Origin: CAZAFL01 sp964484465
Lineage (GTDB): Bacteria > Bacteroidota > Ignavibacteria > UBA10030 > SZUA-254
Direction: 5' to 3'
NCBI GenBank assembly: GCA_964484465.1
Contig: CAZAFL010000012.1
Location: 1-64,000 of the forward strand
Length of the DNA stretch: 64,000 bases
Notes under the pieces: model-generated
Seen by the model: only the letters and a program-made list of their open reading frames with translations
Database searches by the model: none
What the model was told of the DNA's origin: nothing
Made by a program: the position numbers and the translations under genes
Part shown: piece after piece, positions 24,992 through 33,949 of the stretch
Position numbering within the stretch: position 1 is the first letter of the stretch
Layout: every line of letters begins with the position of its first letter

Positions 24992-26136
24992 ACGTGTGAC
25001 CGGCTGCGGAAAACGGTCTGCACAGCCGTGACTCCGGTACCCGCTTCAACCTTCCAGCCACAATCAGCGAGCGCCATTTCAAGAGCAGATATGACCGAAA
25101 CGGCGTCAAGTTCATCGTAATATCCAAGGTGAGAGATGCGGATTAATTTTCCTTTGTAGGCACCTTGACCTCCCGCAATTGTAATTCCGTAATTGGTTTT
25201 CAATGTTTTCGACAATGTTTTGTCATCGATGCCCGATGGTATCTTCACTGCGGTAAGTGCATTCGAAGGAGATCGTGCAAGTAGTTGAAGTCCGATCGCG
25301 GTACACCCTTCGCGAACGGCCGAAGCCAGTCGATGGTGTCTCTCCCAGATACGTTCAATTCCTTCTTTCCGAATCATTTCCAGGGCAATATCGAGGCCCA
25401 CGCAAAGTGACACAGCAGGCGTCCATGGTGTTCCTTCTGACTGAACAGCATCTTTCGCCCGTTGAAGACTGAAATAGTATTTTGGAAGTTGTGACCGTTC
25501 TACACGCTTCCACGCCGCATCGCTCACAGCGATAAAAGCAAGTCCGGGCGGAATCATTAAACCTTTCTGCGAACCGGTGACCGCGACATCGATGTGCCAT
25601 TCATCCATTCTCATCTCGAGCGCCCCGATTGAAGTAATCCCATCCACAACTATGATTGCATCGGAAGAAGAATGTACAATACGGGCAATCTCCCTTACAT
25701 CCTGAACAACTCCTGTTGAAGTTTCACTCTGTGTAACAAATACTGTCCTGATGTTCGGGTTCAGCTTAAGGCGGCGTTCAACCTCCTTTGGGTCAACCGA
25801 ATGACCCCATTCAACAATTATTTCTTCAGCGTGAACTCCGTATGCCAGGCAAATCTCGCCCCACCGTTCGCCGAATTTTCCTGCGTTGACAAAAAGTGCA
25901 ACATCTCCCTGTGAGAGAAGATTACATACTGCTGCCTCCATCGCTCCCGTTCCCGAGCTTGTCAGGATGTAAACATCCTGCTGTGTTTGAAACAGATACT
26001 TGAGGTTTTCGTTGACACGTGTGAGAAGTTCGATGAACTCCTGGTGGCGGTGGTGAATAATCGGCTTCGCCATTGCAAGCATAACCTCTTCCGGAACCGG
26101 CGTCGGTCCGGGCGTGAATAATCTTCCTTTAAACAT
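24988..26136 (-). CDS. Class V aminotransferase, probable phosphoserine or serine aminotransferase
   Basis: A 382-residue fold-type I PLP enzyme of the alanine-glyoxylate/serine-pyruvate aminotransferase group. MFKGRLFTPGPTPVPEEV is the family's standard N-terminus, which is why the ATG at 26136 was chosen. SSGTGAME (60-67), D165 in VVDGITSIG, and the PLP lysine K191 in TGSQKGLMIPPG are present. It overlaps serA by ATGA. Thermotoga maritima has the same pairing (TM1400-TM1401). No serC or serB is in view, so this enzyme may act on phosphohydroxypyruvate in place of SerC; that is an inference. Confidence 0.88.
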   Translation of the reverse strand: MFKGRLFTPGPTPVPEEVMLAMAKPIIHHRHQEFIELLTRVNENLKYLFQTQQDVYILTSSGTGAMEAAVCNLLSQGDVALFVNAGKFGERWGEICLAYGVHAEEIIVEWGHSVDPKEVERRLKLNPNIRTVFVTQSETSTGVVQDVREIARIVHSSSDAIIVVDGITSIGALEMRMDEWHIDVAVTGSQKGLMIPPGLAFIAVSDAAWKRVERSQLPKYYFSLQRAKDAVQSEGTPWTPAVSLCVGLDIALEMIRKEGIERIWERHHRLASAVREGCTAIGLQLLARSPSNALTAVKIPSGIDDKTLSKTLKTNYGITIAGGQGAYKGKLIRISHLGYYDELDAVSVISALEMALADCGWKVEAGTGVTAVQTVFRSRSHV

Positions 26137-26173
26137 TATTGATGTGTTATCTGAAAAATGTTTGTTATTCCGT

Positions 26174-27886
26174 TTACTGCTGCGGAGCTTGTTGATACAC
26201 AATCTTTCCATCAACTATCGTCATTGCAACATCTGTTGTAAGAATTTCCGGCGGTGGGATCTGCATGATATCCTTCGTCAGCACGGTGAGGTCAGCCCAC
26301 TTCGCCGGCTCGATAGTTCCCTTTTGATGTTCCTGGAAACCGCTGTAGGCTGCCCACTGGGTGAAACAGCGCGCTGCCTCCTCCCGCGTCATTTTCTGTT
26401 CACGATACCATCCATCCTGCGGGTAGCCGTTTCTGTCGCTCCGGGTAACTGCAGCATAAAAGCCGAGCAATGGATTGACACTCTCTACGGGAAAATCTGA
26501 ACCGCCTACAATAATCGAGCCGGTTTGTAAAATTGAACGCCATGCATATGCTCCTTTGATACGGTCCGGCCCGAGACGCGCTTCCGCCCAGAACATATCC
26601 GAAGTAGCATGTGTTGGCTGCATGCTTGGGAGGATACCAAGCTGCTGCCAACGGGGAATATCTGTTAGAGCCAGCACCTGTGCGTGTTCAATTCTCCAGC
26701 GGGGTGAGGGGGCATCTTTTGGAAGGATTTTGAGAATTTTTTCATATTCATTCAGCATAATGTGATTTCCGCGGTCTCCGATAGCATGAGTAAATACCTG
26801 GAATCCATGCTGCAGCGCTTGTGTACAAATATTGTCCATCTCATCTTCGCTCATCCGCGTGACCCCTCTGTTTCCTGGGTCGTCGCTGTATTCATCGATG
26901 AGAGCCGCTCCGCGGGATCCCAATGCTCCATCGATGAATAATTTGATAGCCCGAACGGTCAGAAAACCATTACCGTAATCTATTTCGGGCCCACTTTGCA
27001 GATAAGACTTCCATGTCTCTTCCGACCTGTCAAGAGCTGTATAGATCCGAATCGGTAATTCTCCCTGCTGTATTAGCTTCTTGTAGACGCGTATCGTCTG
27101 CAGATCGACTCCCCACTTATCGTAGGCACCACCCATATCAAAGACTTCAGTCAATCCGAATTTTACACATTGTTGTAATGCAAGTTTAATGCGTTGTTCA
27201 ACCTCCTCATCCGTGAAGTGTGGCACTACTTTATAGATGGAATCCATTGCGTCATCGACAAAAATCCCCGTCGGGTTTCCATGGAGGTCACGGTAAATCC
27301 TCCCCCCCGCGGGCTCTTTTGTCGAAGCTGTAATTCCTGCCATTTCGATAGCCTTCTGGTTCACCCAAAGGGCATGTCCATCGACACGCTGGAGAATAAC
27401 AGGGGTATTAGGAGCAACACGGTCGAGAATTTCGTGGGTGGGGAAATTCTTCACTTCCCAATCATTCTGATCCCATCCTCGCCCCAGGATCCATTGCCCC
27501 GGCGTTGATTCGCGTACACGTTGATCAACGGCACCGGCTATCTGTTCGGCCGAAGTCGTCCCGATGAGGTCGAGGTCGTGCAGGAACCTTCCTTCATTTA
27601 ACATGTGAGCGTGCCCGTCAATGAACCCTGGCAAAACAGTTTTCCCCTTGAGGTCAATGATGGATTCGGATGAATACCGGCGTTTCATATCATCGGTAGA
27701 GCCGACGCCGACAACCCTGTTGCCTCGAATAGCAACGGCCTCGGCGACAGAATTGCTCGGGTCTAAGGTATAAATCGTACCATTGACAAGGAGCATTCCG
27801 GCCTCACGCTGTGTAGTATTGACAATGTACCAGAACGTCGCTGCTGCAACACACAAAATGACAAGCCACAAAATTTTTCGACTCAT
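26174..27886 (-). CDS. Membrane-anchored amidohydrolase (family 3, YtcJ-like)
   Basis: A 570-residue metal-dependent hydrolase. Residues 6-24 form an N-terminal membrane anchor or uncleaved signal (ILWLVILCVAAATFWYI), so it probably acts in the periplasm. The amidohydrolase 3 core starts with NGTIYTLDPSNSVAEAVAIR. Metal and active-site landmarks are DGHAHMLNEG, WRIEHAQV and GGSDFPVESVNP. C-terminal WADLTVLTKDIMQIP is the family's closing strand region. The class V aminotransferase gene starts 37 bases downstream. The substrate is unknown. Confidence 0.88.
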   Translation of the reverse strand: MSRKILWLVILCVAAATFWYIVNTTQREAGMLLVNGTIYTLDPSNSVAEAVAIRGNRVVGVGSTDDMKRRYSSESIIDLKGKTVLPGFIDGHAHMLNEGRFLHDLDLIGTTSAEQIAGAVDQRVRESTPGQWILGRGWDQNDWEVKNFPTHEILDRVAPNTPVILQRVDGHALWVNQKAIEMAGITASTKEPAGGRIYRDLHGNPTGIFVDDAMDSIYKVVPHFTDEEVEQRIKLALQQCVKFGLTEVFDMGGAYDKWGVDLQTIRVYKKLIQQGELPIRIYTALDRSEETWKSYLQSGPEIDYGNGFLTVRAIKLFIDGALGSRGAALIDEYSDDPGNRGVTRMSEDEMDNICTQALQHGFQVFTHAIGDRGNHIMLNEYEKILKILPKDAPSPRWRIEHAQVLALTDIPRWQQLGILPSMQPTHATSDMFWAEARLGPDRIKGAYAWRSILQTGSIIVGGSDFPVESVNPLLGFYAAVTRSDRNGYPQDGWYREQKMTREEAARCFTQWAAYSGFQEHQKGTIEPAKWADLTVLTKDIMQIPPPEILTTDVAMTIVDGKIVYQQAPQQ

Positions 27887-27937
27887 GAAGTTGTCCTGAC
27901 CGGATTTGGTAAGAATGTATCATCGAACGAGCGCATG

Positions 27938-27966
27938 AATATAGAAATTAAAATGCAGATTTCCAA
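27938..27966 (-). promoter_or_regulatory. Sigma-70-type promoter for the amidohydrolase-aminotransferase-serA operon
   Basis: On the complement, TTGGAA (27961-27966) and TATATT (27938-27943) are separated by 17 bases. Initiation near 27931 gives a 45-base leader. It lies in the 162-base divergent gap with mazG. Confidence 0.6.
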
Positions 27967-28048
27967 CGAATTCAATCATAGATAAGGAAAATCTGGTAAA
28001 ACACCGGTTGCATTTCAAAGTGAATTTGGGTATGTTTTTCAACACAGA

Positions 28049-28825
28049 ATGAAAGGTATAACACTCTTGTCACAGAATGAATTTACAAGATTCGTCGAGA
28101 TCACCAAACGCCTTCGGAAGGAATGCCCGTGGGACAAAGAACAGACTCATGCCTCCATCCGTCACAGTTTGATTGAAGAAGCATATGAAGTTGTGGAATC
28201 GATCGACCACAACAACCTCCAGGAGCTCAAAAAGGAATTGGGAGATTTGTTGCTGCATGTGGTTTTTCATGCAAACATTGCAGAAGAGGAAAAAGCATTC
28301 ACACTGCAGGAGGTCATTCATGAAATTACCGAAAAATTAATCCGCCGACACCCGCATATTTTCGGGGGTATCCGGGTTAAAAATGCTCACGAAGTAAAAC
28401 AAAACTGGGAAAAACTGAAGATGGAGGAGGGGAGAGAATCATTGATGGACGGCGTACCGAAAGAACTCCCTGCTCTCCTCAGGGCACACCGCCTCACCGA
28501 CAAAGCATCCAAAGTAGGGTTTGATTGGAAGAAGAAAGAGGATGCGTGGATGAAGGTGGATGAAGAAATCAAGGAACTTCATCACGTGATAGATGCAGGA
28601 ACAACTGACGAGGTTGAGGAGGAATTTGGCGACCTGCTTTTTGCGCTGGTCAATTATTCACGTTTTATTAATATCAACCCGGAAAACGCATTACGACGAA
28701 CTGTTGAAAAATTTATTCTTCGTTTTCAGCATATTGAAAAGAGGCTAAGAGAAATGGGAAAGGATATTCATGCCTCTTCACTCGAAGAGATGGACGGGCT
28801 CTGGGAGGAAGCGAAGAAGAAATAG
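28049..28825 (+). CDS. mazG: Nucleoside triphosphate pyrophosphohydrolase MazG
   Basis: A 258-residue protein with two all-alpha MazG domains. The first (about 10-125) has KECPWDKEQTHASIRHSLIEEAYEV and ELKKELGDLLLHVVFHANIA, giving the E-x2-E...E-x2-D metal-binding set. The second (about 165-250) has EEFGDLLFALVNYSRF. Between them is KLKMEEGRESLMDGVP. It hydrolyses (d)NTPs to monophosphate and pyrophosphate, as a house-cleaning and stress enzyme. Its length is typical. Confidence 0.95.
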   Translation: MKGITLLSQNEFTRFVEITKRLRKECPWDKEQTHASIRHSLIEEAYEVVESIDHNNLQELKKELGDLLLHVVFHANIAEEEKAFTLQEVIHEITEKLIRRHPHIFGGIRVKNAHEVKQNWEKLKMEEGRESLMDGVPKELPALLRAHRLTDKASKVGFDWKKKEDAWMKVDEEIKELHHVIDAGTTDEVEEEFGDLLFALVNYSRFININPENALRRTVEKFILRFQHIEKRLREMGKDIHASSLEEMDGLWEEAKKK

Positions 28826-28916
28826 GTGCACGTGATTTTGATTGAGATTATTGCAAGGGAATATCGGTTATATTTCCGAACATCGATGATGTTATCGGTG
28901 AATACCCCGTCAGAAG

Positions 28917-29927
28917 CTACTTCCCCCCGTTTTCAGTTTTACCGTTTGTGTGGAACTTATCGTATGCATCGATAATATCCTTGACGAGTTTGTGCCGTAC
29001 AACATCATTTCTATCAAAATAGCAAAACCGGACTCCTTCGATATGCTGGAGAATATCCTGGATCTGGACCAATCCCGAAACTGTCTTCAGCGGCAGGTCA
29101 ATCTGCGTGATATCACCGGTAATGATTGCCTTTGAGTTTGCGCCCAGGCGTGTGAGAAACATTTTCATCTGCATGCTTGACGCGTTTTGCGCCTCGTCGA
29201 GAATGACGAACGCATTGTTCAACGTTCTCCCGCGCATATACGCGAGAGGAACAACTTCGATCACCCGGCGCTCAATGTACGTCTTGAGCTTTTCCGGTGG
29301 AATCATATCATCCAGCGCATCGTAGAGCGGACGAAGGTAAGGGTCGACTTTTTCTTTCAGGTCACCCGGCAGGAACCCCAGACTCTCCCCTGCCTCAACC
29401 GCCGGGCGCGCAAGGATTATCTTGACGACATCACGATTCTTCAGCGCGGCAACCGCCATCGCGACAGCCAGATACGTCTTCCCTGTTCCGGCAGGACCGA
29501 TGGCGAAAACGATATCATTCTTTTTTATCTGGCGAATATATTCACGCTGGCCGGCGGTCTTTGCTCGGATAATACCATTTCGGGTAAAGAGAACTACACT
29601 TTCCAGCTCATCAGTACCGACCTGCGCTTCGATATTTTTCGGAAGCGCGGGGTCCCCGTTTAATGTCACCAAATCAATAACCGTATCGACATCATTCGCC
29701 GAGAGATCCCCGTTTTTGTTGAGGATATAGATAAGTTCCTTAAACACCTTTTCAAGTTGTTCCACCTGTTGCTGTCCTCCGCGGCAGGTAATCGTGTCGC
29801 CTCGGACAATAATGTTGGCGTCAAACCGGCTCTCCAACACCTGAAGATTAGCGTCATTCAACCCGAGCAGCCGGATCATGTCTACGCCTTCCGCCTTCAA
29901 TTTTTTTTCAGCCAATGAAGTCGCCAT
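28917..29927 (-). CDS. PhoH family protein (PhoH-like ATPase)
   Basis: A 336-residue cytoplasmic ATPase. Residues 15-65 form a KH-like N-terminal segment (SRFDANIIVRGDTITCRGG). The PhoH domain covers about 115-325, with Walker A GPAGTGKTYLAVAMA (K150), Walker B FVILDEAQNAS (DEAQ at 244-247), and GDLKEKVDPYLRPLYDAL. The bacterial family (PhoL/YbeZ) is linked to RNA metabolism and ribosome maturation, usually beside ybeY. No ybeY gene is seen in this window. Confidence 0.93.
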   Translation of the reverse strand: MATSLAEKKLKAEGVDMIRLLGLNDANLQVLESRFDANIIVRGDTITCRGGQQQVEQLEKVFKELIYILNKNGDLSANDVDTVIDLVTLNGDPALPKNIEAQVGTDELESVVLFTRNGIIRAKTAGQREYIRQIKKNDIVFAIGPAGTGKTYLAVAMAVAALKNRDVVKIILARPAVEAGESLGFLPGDLKEKVDPYLRPLYDALDDMIPPEKLKTYIERRVIEVVPLAYMRGRTLNNAFVILDEAQNASSMQMKMFLTRLGANSKAIITGDITQIDLPLKTVSGLVQIQDILQHIEGVRFCYFDRNDVVRHKLVKDIIDAYDKFHTNGKTENGGK

Positions 29928-29963
29928 CTCCTTTCAATTTGTTATGACCATTTTCTTAAACAG

Positions 29964-30009
29964 AAAAACCCTTTTCCTACCGGACCTGCCGGGAGAAAGA
30001 AGGGTTTTT
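29964..30009. terminator. Bidirectional-looking terminator between phoH and the LysM-like gene
   Basis: AAAAACCCTT (29964-29973) pairs perfectly with AAGGGTTTTT (30000-30009), and there is further pairing inside (TTTC/GAAA, CCGG/CCGG on the complement). The T-run at the arm ends supports termination in both directions. On the minus strand it closes the LysM-like operon, which stops at 30077. Confidence 0.7.
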
Positions 30010-30076
30010 CCAAATTTTCCGTACGTATGTTCAGCGACCACGTAATGTTTTGACGCTTACTCCTTATCGTAAAATA

Positions 30077-30838
30077 TTAATTTGGGGCAGATGCACGTTT
30101 GCGATAATACGAATTCGCCGAGGATTTTTCCTGACTCGACAACTCCTTGCCTTCGGGAATTTTCAACACCCATTTCGGCTTAATAATATCCGGGTCTTTG
30201 ATCTTATCACGATTACCCTGCCAGATTTTTGGCCATAACCAGGCGTTGTCGTAAATATCTTTTTTCTTGGCAATGTTCCAGAGACAATCTCTGTTTTTCG
30301 ACCATGTGCCGACGGTGTATGTTTTCTCTCTCTGCAAACTCTTCATCAACGCGGCAACTTTATCTTGTAAGGCTTTGATCCGGTCTCCATAGCGAGGAAT
30401 CAAGGCGATCTTGCTTTGTGCCATTTCACCCAACCGCTTGTTAATTCCCTCAACCTCGTCTTTATGCGTCAGAAGTTCCGCGTCAGACATACGTTGAAGC
30501 TCGCCGACCCTATTTTCAAGCGAAGAGAGTTCTTTATCGAACGCCTCAACATCTGCCCTGGTCACACCAAGCATTGCGTACAATGCGTCTTCACATGCTT
30601 TCACGTCGGCATCCAGTTTATCAGACTGAGCCTTCATGCCCGTCACATCATCTGTCAATTTCTTGAGTTGCGCCTGCAGGTCGGTCCTTCTCGCGGTATT
30701 CGAAGTCATTTGTGCCTGCCATTCATCTTTCGTCATTTCCTGTGCAATCGCGGTCATGGCATTCAGGAGCAGAATGGAAAAAGCAATCAATACCAGAAAC
30801 ATTACGTTATTCGGTCGCATCTTCATGGTTGTCTTCAT
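30077..30838 (-). CDS. Exported coiled-coil protein with LysM-like C-terminus
   Basis: A 253-residue protein. The start is at 30838, where ATGA overlaps the stop of the small lipoprotein gene. A signal peptide runs to about residue 33 (VMFLVLIAFSILLLNAMTAIA). Residues 35-190 are strongly heptad-like coiled coil (LQAQLKKLTDDVTGMKAQSD). Residues about 190-240 look LysM-like (TYTVGTWSKNRDCLWNIAKK, WLWPKIWQGNRDKIKDPDII, PKWVLKIPEG), although the Trp-rich version suggests a divergent peptidoglycan-binding module. Together with the adjacent coiled-coil lipoprotein it could bridge membrane and cell wall; that is an inference. Confidence 0.78.
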   Translation of the reverse strand: MKTTMKMRPNNVMFLVLIAFSILLLNAMTAIAQEMTKDEWQAQMTSNTARRTDLQAQLKKLTDDVTGMKAQSDKLDADVKACEDALYAMLGVTRADVEAFDKELSSLENRVGELQRMSDAELLTHKDEVEGINKRLGEMAQSKIALIPRYGDRIKALQDKVAALMKSLQREKTYTVGTWSKNRDCLWNIAKKKDIYDNAWLWPKIWQGNRDKIKDPDIIKPKWVLKIPEGKELSSQEKSSANSYYRKRASAPN

Positions 30839-31083
30839 TTGCCTAGTCCTTTCTTCACCGCTTCCTGATCGGATTGGCATTGTTGAAGCTTACCATTTTT
30901 TTCTGCGATTTGTTTTTCTAAATCAGCTTTCTCACGTTGTCGATCTGAAACCTGTTTCTCGAGGGATGAAACTTCCTGCTTCAAATCATTCAACTGCTTC
31001 ATTTGTTCCTCTGAAGGGGAACTCGAACAACTTGAGAGCATCATCCCTCCTGAAACGATGAGAGCAACCATGATTGTTTTCAT
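30835..31083 (-). CDS. Small coiled-coil lipoprotein
   Basis: An 82-residue protein. Signal MKTIMVALIVSGGMMLSS ends in a lipobox (LSSC, C19), followed by a Ser-rich spacer and an uninterrupted heptad coiled coil (QLNDLKQEVSSLEKQVSDRQ onward). An in-frame ATG four codons upstream (31095) is also possible. It resembles Lpp-type or YfiB-neighbour small lipoproteins only in layout. Its stop codon overlaps the start of the LysM-like coiled-coil gene, so the two are translationally coupled and probably form a complex. Confidence 0.82.
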   Translation of the reverse strand: MKTIMVALIVSGGMMLSSCSSSPSEEQMKQLNDLKQEVSSLEKQVSDRQREKADLEKQIAEKNGKLQQCQSDQEAVKKGLGK

Positions 31084-31150
31084 TACTTTCTCCAATGCAG
31101 TTTCTCCTCAAAATTAATGAAAATTCTCTATTTTTTAGCAACTACTGACA

Positions 31151-31179
31151 AAAGTAACAAATAAAACCAATTTTGTCAA
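31151..31179 (-). promoter_or_regulatory. Promoter of the coiled-coil lipoprotein operon
   Basis: On the complement, a perfect TTGACA (31174-31179) and TACTTT (31151-31156) have a 17-base spacer. A TGn just before the -10 gives an extended -10 element that compensates for the weak hexamer. Initiation is predicted near 31145. Confidence 0.6.
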
Positions 31180-31215
31180 GTGAAATCTCAGAAGGTTGTG
31201 ACTAAGCGTAAATGA

Positions 31216-31935
31216 TTATAAAATGCTCCTTTCCGCAAAGCTTGTATAAGAACTGGGAGTTACAATAATATGGTCATGAACAGGGATACCAAGGATTTTC
31301 CCTGCTTCGACGAGCTGGCGGGTAATCTGTATATCCTCTGCACTCGGCTCGGGATTGCCGCTCGGATGATTATGAAGGAGGATGATACTCGCCGCAGGTT
31401 CAAGGATCGCATGCCTGAAAACTTCTCTTGGATGTACGAGAGAACTGTTTAGAATCCCTTCGGAGATTTTCACGTCGCGCAAAAGATGATTCGCAGCATC
31501 CAACAGTAAGACAGAGAATATTTCATGTTTCAAATCCCTGAGTAATGGCTGAAAACGTCGTACAACATCCTCCGGAGACTGGACACGGGTCTTTTCTCTC
31601 CTGTGCAACGATGCAGTTCTCCTTCCGAGCTCGAATGCAGCCAGGAGCAGGATCGATTTCGCTTCACCCAGTCCTTTGAACTGTTTCAAATCCTGAAGCG
31701 GTCTCGACGCAAGGTGTTCTAGCGAATCAAACCGTTGAAGAAGAGTCTTGGCAAGGTCAACAGCCGTAATATTTCCTGTTCCGGCCCGAATCAAAATTGC
31801 CAGCAATTCTGCATCCGAAAGTATATGAGGACCATGATGCTTGAGCTTTTCTCTTGGACGCTCACCTTCGGGCCAATCAGTTATTTTAGAATGATAGAAT
31901 GATGGTTCGTTGACGTTCGTTGAAGCAGTTCCCAT
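31216..31935 (-). CDS. radC: RadC family protein (JAB/MPN domain)
   Basis: A 239-residue protein with an N-terminal helix-hairpin-helix region (LSDAELLAILIRAGTGNITA, FKGLGEAKSILLLAAFELG) and a C-terminal MPN+/JAMM domain. The JAMM metal motif is complete: H188-x-H190 in LLHNHPSGNPEPSAED, with S198 and D201, so it should bind zinc. RadC is now thought not to be a dedicated repair protein, and its true substrate is unknown. It is 20 bases downstream of the LpoA-like gene and probably shares its transcript. Confidence 0.95.
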   Translation of the reverse strand: MGTASTNVNEPSFYHSKITDWPEGERPREKLKHHGPHILSDAELLAILIRAGTGNITAVDLAKTLLQRFDSLEHLASRPLQDLKQFKGLGEAKSILLLAAFELGRRTASLHRREKTRVQSPEDVVRRFQPLLRDLKHEIFSVLLLDAANHLLRDVKISEGILNSSLVHPREVFRHAILEPAASIILLHNHPSGNPEPSAEDIQITRQLVEAGKILGIPVHDHIIVTPSSYTSFAERSIL

Positions 31936-31955
31936 GATACCTCCCCGGAATGAAA

Positions 31956-33947
31956 CTAGTTCCCTGAAATTTCCCCCATGTTGTTTATTTCACCTTTTAT
32001 GTACCGAAGGATATGAAGGTACGAATTGATTCTGCCGTGGTTCAAGCTGATGGTTGAATGAACACCAGCGTAGCCTTCTAGGTTGCTCAATGCAGTGGCA
32101 ATTTTTTCTCTGTCTGCAGCACCAAGATTAATCCCGTGTAGCAACAGCATCATTGTGTCATATCCAAGAACACTGTATCTTGTCGGTTGCTTCTTGGTGT
32201 CGTGGAGGTGAAGCTGAACAAAATTATTGTACGCAGAATCCTCTTTTTCGACAAAATAATCTGATGCAAAGATAATTCCGTCTGTATCGCGTCGATGTGC
32301 CTCCAACTGAGAGGGGTCATCCCATTCACTGTTTCCAAGAAGCTGTGTTTGCAGGTTAAAAAACTTTACCTGTGATGAGACGATGCCAATTTGGTCGGCA
32401 TTGAGAATGGGCGCAAAGATTCCTTGTATGGAAACGACAGGAATATCGGTATTTTCTCCATCTTTGTCCGGCATAATAATCTTGAGATTTAGAGAGTCTG
32501 CAATGCGGCGGCCACGCGGTCCGAAAAGTTTCGTCACACCGATGCTGCCATCCCTCGCCCTGATGGAATCTATAAGTTCAGGGTCTGCGCCGGCATGGAG
32601 TATTTTTGCGAGCTCAGTTCGTGGAATTCTCCCTGCAAATGAGATGAGGGGCTCTCCCGTAATTCCTGCTTTCCGGATATTCAGAAGCTGTCCACGCAGA
32701 TCGGTTGTATCTGAGACGTACAATTCACTTGCAATAACTGCTGCTCCTAGCCGTCGAGCTTCTATAGAAAAACTCTCCGACAATAGTCTGCTTGACGGTT
32801 CGTCGGGGGTCAGGGTCGCCAGGGTCGTGTACCCAAGCACCTTGACCGCATAACGCGCCATCGCTTTTCCACGTGAATCGATATCTGGGGCAACCTGGAA
32901 AACATACGGCCCGGATGACGCAATATTTTTCCCGGTTGCAGTCGGTGAAATCATTGGAATTTTTTCGGCATTGGCAACCGGCGCACACTTTGCGGCGATG
33001 TCGCTGAATACAGGGCCCACAAGAGCGACCACTTCATGATCTCCGGCAAGCTCTTTCACAATTTTTTGCACAGAAACAGAATCACGTTCTGTATCACGAA
33101 CTTCGATAGCGACTTTCACAGAGCTTGCAGAAGATCGGTTATACTCGTTCAATGCAACGTTGATTCCCTCCAGCATTTCTTCGGCAAGAGTTTTAACGGA
33201 GTTCGAGGAGGAACTCTGCGTGAGAGGTAATAGAATTCCCACTTTCACACTTGGTGCCGTTGAAAGTTGAGATGCAAGGGCTCTCGCTTCACTCTCATAT
33301 TTACCCGGCGGACTTGTTTTCAGGACCCCGTCAACATATTGGCGGGCTTTGATAAGGTCGCCTCTTCTAAAAAACCTCTCCGCTAAAACCAGGGCGAGTA
33401 AATCTTTCGTTTCTCTTTTCTGTGCCCCGGACATGAGTTGATCGATGCTTGGTTCTTCCAGCCGGTTTATCACCAAAGTCTTCAAGAGAGGCTCTGCCTT
33501 TTGAACAAGCACAGGGTCGGCAGAGGCTTCGATTGTCAGAATGAATTCAGTTGCCGCTTCACCATACCGCTGGAGCATGACATCGTTGACACCGAGGGAG
33601 TAGTGCGCGTCATTTCGGTATGCAGTTTCCGGGAAGTTTGCGAGCAATTCCTGAAGAAGCTGGACTGACTGGTTAAATTCCTTCAAGCGGTAATGTGTTT
33701 TCGCCGCCATGATATATGAGGCGGTCGTGCGCTGGTGGATGTCGCTGCGGGTAATCAGCTTATCAAAAATATTCAATGCCTCATGAAATTCTCCTTCCTT
33801 GAAAAGAGCAATGGCGTTGTTAAAATCTTTCTCTGCGGCTGCGCTGTAGGTATACTGCTCCTGACTTGAGCATGAGACAAACAGGATAAGGAGAAGGGCA
33901 ACGAACGCTGGAGCGCTACGGAGGAACATTACAAGTGTTGCAGGCAT
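31956..33947 (-). CDS. Lipoprotein with TPR and periplasmic-binding domains (LpoA-like)
   Basis: A 663-residue lipoprotein. The ATG at 33947 starts two bases after the stop of the upstream TPR gene. Signal VMFLRSAPAFVALLLILFVS leads to a lipobox cysteine (FVSC). Residues about 40-215 hold TPR-like helices (YSLGVNDVMLQRYGEAATEF). Residues about 230-640 form a type I periplasmic-binding fold (KVGILLPLTQSSSSNSVKTL, VALVGPVFSDIAAKCAPVAN, MISPTATGKN). The arrangement matches penicillin-binding-protein activator LpoA and related Leu/Ile/Val-binding-like lipoproteins. Control of peptidoglycan synthesis is an inference. Confidence 0.82.
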   Translation of the reverse strand: MPATLVMFLRSAPAFVALLLILFVSCSSQEQYTYSAAAEKDFNNAIALFKEGEFHEALNIFDKLITRSDIHQRTTASYIMAAKTHYRLKEFNQSVQLLQELLANFPETAYRNDAHYSLGVNDVMLQRYGEAATEFILTIEASADPVLVQKAEPLLKTLVINRLEEPSIDQLMSGAQKRETKDLLALVLAERFFRRGDLIKARQYVDGVLKTSPPGKYESEARALASQLSTAPSVKVGILLPLTQSSSSNSVKTLAEEMLEGINVALNEYNRSSASSVKVAIEVRDTERDSVSVQKIVKELAGDHEVVALVGPVFSDIAAKCAPVANAEKIPMISPTATGKNIASSGPYVFQVAPDIDSRGKAMARYAVKVLGYTTLATLTPDEPSSRLLSESFSIEARRLGAAVIASELYVSDTTDLRGQLLNIRKAGITGEPLISFAGRIPRTELAKILHAGADPELIDSIRARDGSIGVTKLFGPRGRRIADSLNLKIIMPDKDGENTDIPVVSIQGIFAPILNADQIGIVSSQVKFFNLQTQLLGNSEWDDPSQLEAHRRDTDGIIFASDYFVEKEDSAYNNFVQLHLHDTKKQPTRYSVLGYDTMMLLLHGINLGAADREKIATALSNLEGYAGVHSTISLNHGRINSYLHILRYIKGEINNMGEISGN

Positions 33948-33949
33948 GC

